Positions 31,443 to 36,338 of a stretch of DNA of 36,338 nt are shown in pieces (the stretch's first letter is position 1; every line of letters starts with the position of its first letter). The notes beneath the pieces are model-generated. The model searched no databases. It was not told where the DNA came from and worked only from the letters and a program-made list of their open reading frames with translations. Both the position numbers and the translations under genes were made by a program. This DNA comes from Variovorax sp. OV329 (GTDB lineage Bacteria > Pseudomonadota > Gammaproteobacteria > Burkholderiales > Burkholderiaceae_C): NCBI RefSeq assembly GCF_900114785.1, contig NZ_FOUG01000029.1, positions 1 through 36,338 of the forward strand, in the 5' to 3' direction.

Positions 31443-31823
31443 ATGTCGCTTGGTATTTATCTCACGATTGCACTTGCGATCGCCGCGAGCATTCCTGTGA
31501 TCGAAATGATCGCGAACTGGTGCTCCAGGCGATTCAGACCGACCCCTTCGTGGTCTCGTTCAGCAGCTCCCGAGCGGCTGCATATGGATCAAAAAGAGCG
31601 TTCGCAAGTGAAGGAAAGAGTTCGCACAGGCGGGGAGCCGAGTTGGACGAAGCTCGATCTGTCCAGCATGCCTAGAGAAACACAGGCGCAGATGACCGAA
31701 CTGGCGATCGGCTTTGATGGCCGCCAGTACACCTATTGCAGCTATCGCTATGACCGCCTCTCGGATGCGATCAACTACGTGCAACTCATGCGATCTCGAG
31801 GTGCACCTGGTGAGCATTGCTAA
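31443..31823 (+). CDS. Small membrane-anchored hypothetical protein
   Basis: This 126 aa product starts at ATG 31443 behind GGAG. One N-terminal membrane helix (residues 2-22, LGIYLTIALAIAASIPVIEM) is followed by a basic linker and a soluble C-terminal part (AIGFDGRQYTYCSYRYDRLS then DAINYVQL). The family is not identified. It precedes the glycosyltransferase by 57 bp on the same strand. Confidence 0.6.
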   Translation: MSLGIYLTIALAIAASIPVIEMIANWCSRRFRPTPSWSRSAAPERLHMDQKERSQVKERVRTGGEPSWTKLDLSSMPRETQAQMTELAIGFDGRQYTYCSYRYDRLSDAINYVQLMRSRGAPGEHC

Positions 31824-31880
31824 AGGTCCCGGGCCTGCGGCCGTATTGGTCCTCGTGTTCGAAAGTGAAGGAGCGACAGC

Positions 31881-32939
31881 ATGAGGATCGCACAGGTAGC
31901 CCCGCTGTTCGAAGCGGTTCCGCCGAAACTGTATGGAGGTACGGAGCGGGTGGTAGCCCATCTCACGGACGCTCTAGTCGACCAAGGGCACGATGTCACG
32001 CTGTTCGCAGCCGGCGAGACGCAAACCAAGGCGAAGCTCGTCGCGGTACGTGCCAGGCCACTGCGCCTAGACAGTGGGCACCTCAACTCGGACCTGGCCA
32101 GCCATCTTTCCATGATGCACGAGGTACGACTGCGCGCCGATGCGTTCGACGTGATTCACTTTCATGTCGACCTGATCCACTTCCCCTTCTTCGAGGACAT
32201 GCCGCAGCGCACGCTCACGACGTTGCATGGTCGGCTCGACATCGACGACTTGCGCGGTGCCTATGCGCGTTGGCATTCGTATCCACTAGTGTCAATTTCG
32301 CGAAGCCAGCGCGCCCCTCTTCCGAATGCCAACTGGTACGCCACCGTTCAACACGGCGTACTCCCCGATCACTATCGGTTCAACCCGCAGTCTCAAGGGG
32401 GCTACCTTGCCTTCCTGGGACGCATCTCGCCGGAGAAGCGCCCCGATCGCGCGATCGAGATTGCAAAGGCGGCGGGCCTGCCCCTGAGGATCGCGGCCAA
32501 GGTGGATGCGGCGGACCATGCCTACTTCGAAACTTGCATCCGGCCCCTCCTAGATCATCCGCTGATCGAGTTCATCGGCGAGATCGGTGATCGCGAGAAG
32601 AGTGCATTCCTGGGTGGGGCGCGGGCGCTGCTGTTTCCCATTGATTGGCCCGAGCCATTTGGCCTCGTGATGATCGAGGCAATGGCGTGCGGCACACCGG
32701 TAGTCGCTTGGAACTGCGGGTCGGTCCCGGAGGTGATCCAGCACGGTGTCTCAGGCCTCATCGTGGACGACATCGCGGGGGCTGTGAAGGCGGTGCGCAC
32801 CATCGCTGAGCTGTCGCGCGCCCGGGTGCGACGAGCGTTCGACGAGCGCTTCACCGCGGATGCGATGGCAACGCGGTACGCGCGCCTGTACTGGCAACTG
32901 GCTCGCGACAGCCGTGTGCAAGTAGGCGGCGTGGCATGA
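31881..32939 (+). CDS. Glycosyltransferase family 4
   Basis: This 352 aa GT-B enzyme starts at ATG 31881 behind GAAGGAG. The N-terminal Rossmann half has YGGTERVVAHLTDALVDQGH at about 18-37 and FDVIHFHVD. The C-terminal half has LAFLGRISPEKRPDRAIEIA and the donor-binding E-x7-E motif, E258 to E266 (EPFGLVMIEAMACGTPVV). It transfers a sugar from a nucleotide-sugar donor; the acceptor is unknown. Neighbours give no LPS or capsule operon. Its stop overlaps the start of the next ORF as ATGA. Confidence 0.9.
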   Translation: MRIAQVAPLFEAVPPKLYGGTERVVAHLTDALVDQGHDVTLFAAGETQTKAKLVAVRARPLRLDSGHLNSDLASHLSMMHEVRLRADAFDVIHFHVDLIHFPFFEDMPQRTLTTLHGRLDIDDLRGAYARWHSYPLVSISRSQRAPLPNANWYATVQHGVLPDHYRFNPQSQGGYLAFLGRISPEKRPDRAIEIAKAAGLPLRIAAKVDAADHAYFETCIRPLLDHPLIEFIGEIGDREKSAFLGGARALLFPIDWPEPFGLVMIEAMACGTPVVAWNCGSVPEVIQHGVSGLIVDDIAGAVKAVRTIAELSRARVRRAFDERFTADAMATRYARLYWQLARDSRVQVGGVA

Positions 32940-33241
32940 GTGCGCCGAGCCCGCAAGACGAACCGCGGCCCCGGCGCGCAGGCGCAGACGTGCCAGTTGC
33001 GCGCACGGCCGAGCCCTTCGGATGCCGACCTCGCTTTGCTGACTACTGCTTTGCCGACCCCTATCCCTACGCCGGTATTCCGCGGCCCTCCACCCCATTC
33101 GGGCGTGGTTTGATCTGCGACTTCGAGACGTCCCGTTGCACCCAATTGCCGCATACGAATCTACTCGACATGCACGCCAGACATCCGCTGAGAATCTACG
33201 CTCCTCTGAGCAAAACTGTCCGCGGGACAAGGAACGCATGA
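32936..33241 (+). CDS. Hypothetical ORF coupled to the glycosyltransferase
   Basis: This 101 aa frame starts at ATG 32936 and overlaps the glycosyltransferase stop by 4 bases (ATGA). The start SAPSPQDEPRPRRAG is disordered and proline-rich; the rest (FADYCFADPYPYAGIPRPST) has no family I know. The coupling supports translation, but this may be the decayed 5' end of a longer gene that once followed the glycosyltransferase. Confidence 0.4.
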   Translation: MSAPSPQDEPRPRRAGADVPVARTAEPFGCRPRFADYCFADPYPYAGIPRPSTPFGRGLICDFETSRCTQLPHTNLLDMHARHPLRIYAPLSKTVRGTRNA

Positions 33242-33646
33242 GGGTGCGCAGCGCTCAGGTGATGTGAGGGCCTGCCGAAACTCCAGAACCACGTTGGGCA
33301 TGTTGGTTTGCATCGACGCGGGTCGGCTCCTTCGCGGGTGCAGCGCCATAGGGTTCGATCGCCGTACTGCGGCGACCGTTTCTGCCTGAGGCGCCAAGAG
33401 GGCTTCTCCCGTGCCCGTATGCAGGCGCTCAACGAAAGCGCCTAATACAGCTCTTACGACTTTCCCCTCGTCAGCATCGGTTTCTTCTCCTGCTCAGGCA
33501 AAGTTGCTCGGCGCAGCCGAATCTTCCTTCGCTGAGCTTGCCGATGTCGTCAACCGTCGATGAAGGTGCGCGGCGCCGGGTTGGCACGCCGACCTCGTAG
33601 TGGCGGCCGGCAACGTGCTGGGGCTTTGTCTCCCCTTGGAGAAAAC
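33242..33646. other. Gene-poor stretch
   Basis: No supported gene or repeat. Minus frames across 33161-33432 are open but contain no family signal. Confidence 0.35.
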
Positions 33647-33820
33647 ATGGCTCGAATTGCGAATCCCTCACTCGCTGCTGGCGCCGTAGCGCTGCACGCA
33701 GGCCGTAAACAGCCGGCCTTGCCCCGCTCGCTCGTTCGTGCCAGACGCGTCCGGCATATCGGGGACAGCAGAACGCCACACCCCTTAGACGAGCTTCGTT
33801 CGGATTCGAGGTCACAATGA
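33647..33820 (+). CDS. 57-aa ORF coupled to the transglutaminase gene
   Basis: ATG 33647 follows TTGGAGA 5-9 bp upstream. The TGA (33818-33820) overlaps ATG 33817 of the transglutaminase as ATGA. The product is basic and small (MARIANPSLAAGAVALHAGR at its start). It may be a leader for translational coupling or a real small protein. Confidence 0.35.
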   Translation: MARIANPSLAAGAVALHAGRKQPALPRSLVRARRVRHIGDSRTPHPLDELRSDSRSQ

Positions 33821-34767
33821 ATATCAACTCAGGGGCCGTTACCCGTATGGGCTACTCGGTCGAGCTGACCTACAGGGTCAACCGTTCAGGCGCTGACTTC
33901 CTGTTCAACGTGCAGGCGGCGTCGACGGGGAGGCAGCGAATCGTGCGCGAATGCCTCGAGATCGGCCCGTCCCAGTCTTACCAAGAATACGTGGACCAAG
34001 GGAGTTCAACCCGGCTGCTGCGGTTGCGGGCCGACTCGGGCGCGCTGATCGTGCGCTATGACTGTGAAGTCGACCTGGAGCATGCGTGGGCCGATCCGGG
34101 GACGGTGACGCAAACGTGGATCGGCAACTTGCCAGGTGAGGTGCTGCCCTTTCTTTACCCGAGCCGCTACTGCGAATCGGACCGGCTCAGCGAGTTCGCG
34201 CATCAGCGGTTCGGAACGCTGCCTCAAGGCTACGTGCGCGCGCAGACGATTTGCGACTGGGTGCGCCACCACGTCGTGTTCACAGTTGGCAGCTCGGGGG
34301 GCTGCAGGACCGCCGTTGACACGTTCGCAAGCCGCCAGGGCGTTTGTCGCGATTTCGCGCACCTGATGATCGCCCTGTGCCGAGCCCTGAACATCCCTGC
34401 TCGCTTCGTCACGGGTTTTGACTACGGAGCAGACCCCGACCTCGGCCCCACTGATTTTCATGCCTATGTAGAGCTGTATCTTGGAGATCACTGGTACCTC
34501 TTTGACCCCTCAGGCACCGCCATCCCGATGGGCTTGGTGCGCCTGGCCTCAGGGCGGGACGCCTCTGACTGCGCCTACGCCACCATCTTTGGTGACGTGA
34601 CGCCCTTGAGCCGCTGGCTGACCGTCGAACCGCTCGCCGGACGCCATGGCCAGCTGAACATTCCGCGTCGATGCGAACTCGCACTGTCAACCGACGATGG
34701 ACCTGTCGGATCGGCCTTTAGTCCTGCGCGTGTTGCATCGTCGATGTCGAATGCGGCAGTCGGTTAG
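33817..34767 (+). CDS. Transglutaminase-like cysteine protease-fold protein
   Basis: This 316 aa protein starts at ATG 33817 behind GAGGT. The N-terminal half is the beta-sandwich typical of bacterial transglutaminase-like proteins. The catalytic core has C177 in GVCRDFAHLMIALCRALNIP, H215 in DFHAYVELYL and D230 in LFDPSG, a complete Cys-His-Asp triad. Its activity may be peptidase, isopeptidase or cross-linking; the substrate is unknown. No signal peptide, so it is cytoplasmic. The start region overlaps a 57-aa ORF, and the next gene is a zinc metallopeptidase 66 bp away. Confidence 0.88.
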   Translation: MNINSGAVTRMGYSVELTYRVNRSGADFLFNVQAASTGRQRIVRECLEIGPSQSYQEYVDQGSSTRLLRLRADSGALIVRYDCEVDLEHAWADPGTVTQTWIGNLPGEVLPFLYPSRYCESDRLSEFAHQRFGTLPQGYVRAQTICDWVRHHVVFTVGSSGGCRTAVDTFASRQGVCRDFAHLMIALCRALNIPARFVTGFDYGADPDLGPTDFHAYVELYLGDHWYLFDPSGTAIPMGLVRLASGRDASDCAYATIFGDVTPLSRWLTVEPLAGRHGQLNIPRRCELALSTDDGPVGSAFSPARVASSMSNAAVG

Positions 34768-34833
34768 CAGCCCTTTACAACTTCGTCGCGGATTCGAGCG
34801 CAAGCTCAGTCACTCCCTTGTGCGCCGACTGCC

Positions 34834-35928
34834 ATGAGAATCTTTCCCTGTGCACTATGCGGCCACGCCCTGCATTTCGAGAACGTGCGATGCCTCGTGT
34901 GCAACAGCAAGCTCGCCTTCGTGCCGGATCTACTGGCCATCGAGGCCATCCAGCCTGAAACCAACGGACTGTGGTCAGTCATAGACATTAGAGGCGGCGA
35001 GCCGTCGGCCAATCGCTACCGCCTGTGCAAGAACGGGACGGTGCATGGAGTATGCAATTTCGCAGTTCCCGCGCAGGACAGAAATCCCTACTGCGTGGCC
35101 TGCCGCCTCACCCGCGTACTGCCGGACCTCAATATTGCCGGCAACCGCGAGCGCTGGCACGCCGTTGAGGTGGCCAAGCGTCGACTGTTCTACACGCTGG
35201 CCCACCTGGGCTTGATAAGCCCAGCGCCGCCCCCCGCCCATCGAGAGAGGCTTCGCTTCGAGTTTCTCGAAGATCATTCGGAACGACCGGTGCTCACCGG
35301 GCACACCAACGGCCTCATCACTATCAACATCGCTGAAGCAGATGATGAAGTGCGCGCCAGACGCCGTACTCACCTTCATGAGCCCTACCGGACTTTGCTT
35401 GGTCACTTCCGTCACGAATCAGGGCACTACTACTGGGACTGCCTGATCAGGGATGCGGGCCGGCTGGACTCGTACCGTCAAGTGTTTGGCGACGAGTCTG
35501 TGGACTACCGGCAGTCTTTGAAGCGGCACTACGATACGGCAGGCAGAGCCACCGACTGGGAAGCGCGGCACGTCAGCGCCTACGCAAAGTGCCATCCCTG
35601 GGAGGACTGGGCCGAAACATGGGCGCACTACCTGCACATGGTGGATCTGCTCGACACCGCAGCTTCTCACGACGCCTTCTTCGCTGCCTCTGCCGACTGC
35701 CCAGCTCCCCCGAACAGCCGGGCGTCACCGCCCGGACGACCCCCAGATGGCATGGAGTTTCGTCTTCTCGTCGCCCGCTGGGTCCCCCTAACACTACTGG
35801 TCAACAGCCTCAACCGCAGCCTGGGACAGGCTGATGCTTACCCGTTCGCCTTGTCGCGCGGCGCATTGGACAAGCTACAGTACATCCACGAGATCGTGAG
35901 CCAGGTCGGGTCAAACAGGCGCGAGTGA
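34834..35928 (+). CDS. Putative zinc-binding metallopeptidase
   Basis: This 364 aa protein begins with a zinc ribbon (C6, C9, C20, C23). The catalytic HExxH is H194-E195-S196-G197-H198 (FRHESGHYYWD), and a later conserved block reads HPWEDWAETWAHYLHMVD. This arrangement is that of the PF15887-type putative zinc-binding peptidase. The family is often found beside transglutaminase-like proteins and stress genes; its substrate is unknown. It shows no membrane segment. Confidence 0.9.
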   Translation: MRIFPCALCGHALHFENVRCLVCNSKLAFVPDLLAIEAIQPETNGLWSVIDIRGGEPSANRYRLCKNGTVHGVCNFAVPAQDRNPYCVACRLTRVLPDLNIAGNRERWHAVEVAKRRLFYTLAHLGLISPAPPPAHRERLRFEFLEDHSERPVLTGHTNGLITINIAEADDEVRARRRTHLHEPYRTLLGHFRHESGHYYWDCLIRDAGRLDSYRQVFGDESVDYRQSLKRHYDTAGRATDWEARHVSAYAKCHPWEDWAETWAHYLHMVDLLDTAASHDAFFAASADCPAPPNSRASPPGRPPDGMEFRLLVARWVPLTLLVNSLNRSLGQADAYPFALSRGALDKLQYIHEIVSQVGSNRRE

Positions 35929-35937
35929 CGGAAGAAC

Positions 35938-36177
35938 ATGCCGTTCCAGGCCATCCTGCCGTGGCCTGGAAAGACAGGCCCGCTAAGGATATTGGCAACT
36001 CAAGAACTTGCTGCTCTGCAGGCAGTGCCTGGCGTGCCAGAAGTCATCGTCGTCTGCCTAGACTGCCAGACCATTCACCAACATCCTCTCGATGGGTTTC
36101 ATCGCTTGGCTGCAAGCCAACCCAATCAGGGGGCATCGTCGGATCACGGGCCCGCTCGCGCTCGGCCCAGTTCGTGA
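35938..36177 (+). CDS. Hypothetical 79-aa ORF
   Basis: ATG 35938 begins 9 bp after the metallopeptidase stop, behind GGAAG-like bases. The product has FQAILPWPGKTGPLRILATQ and VIVVCLDCQTI, possibly a small alpha/beta protein. No family is known; a chance frame is possible. Confidence 0.3.
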   Translation: MPFQAILPWPGKTGPLRILATQELAALQAVPGVPEVIVVCLDCQTIHQHPLDGFHRLAASQPNQGASSDHGPARARPSS

Positions 36178-36338
36178 GCGCCTGCTCGATCCCTTGGGTC
36201 CATGAATCGCCCCGGTTTTGAACTGACCCCCAGAAGTTGGACGGTAAGCGGCCAGTCTCCCCACCTTGAGATCAGAGGCCAAGCCGGAGACCATGCTGTC
36301 CACCTAAGTTAGCTGGACATCTATGGACGTCAATCCGA

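Noticed and set aside
36218..36242. TGACCCCCAGAAGTTGGAC, resembling an IS3-family terminus
   Set aside because: No transposase sequence is visible before the window ends, so it remains an unsupported resemblance.

Overview
The window looks like the core and part of the accessory cargo of a secondary replicon (megaplasmid or chromid) from a high-GC betaproteobacterium, most likely order Burkholderiales. The taxonomic call is inference from codon use and gene families: a Rep_3 initiator, a large tyrosine recombinase with a DUF3701-type N-terminus, IS66 and IS21 elements, and a RES/Xre toxin-antitoxin pair. No rRNA, tRNA or CRISPR array was seen.

Layout. Bases 1-2500 hold two related 56-60 aa proteins, an XRE regulator, two small unknown genes and two arrays of 10-bp-phased repeats. 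Bases 2500-3205 are debris: an SPFH-type gene tail and the left part of an IS66 element. Bases 3416-12597 are the replicon core: a lone CheD/BLF1-like deamidase candidate, a Rep_3 initiator (minus strand), a 20-bp iteron cluster with a probable Rep operator, parA, an array of 17-bp palindromes (candidate parS, one copy inside parA), parB, a coiled-coil membrane protein, a dif-like site and a large tyrosine recombinase. Together these supply initiation, segregation and probable dimer resolution.

Bases 12.7-20.8 kb follow as an accessory block: an Xre/MbcA-type antitoxin with a RES toxin and a membrane protein, a SEC-C protein with a PD-(D/E)XK-like core, a HEPN-like protein with an R-x4-H motif, a DUF2441-like protein, a conserved unknown, and a truncated nuclease-like gene cut by the right half of an IS66 element. 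This block could be a stability/defence island. The nuclease and HEPN assignments rest on motifs only.

Bases 21.7-36.3 kb carry small hypothetical genes, a complete IS21-family element (24103-26728) with a perfect 8-bp target duplication, a frameshifted RRM protein, two tandem Crp/Fnr-like regulators, a short phasin-like protein, a GT4 glycosyltransferase, a transglutaminase-like protein and a zinc metallopeptidase. Debris and frameshifts are common, which suggests an accessory region still being rearranged. The best candidates for something new are the deamidase-like gene beside the origin, the nuclease/HEPN block, the paralogous small proteins with the phased repeats, and the dif-like site paired with the large recombinase.
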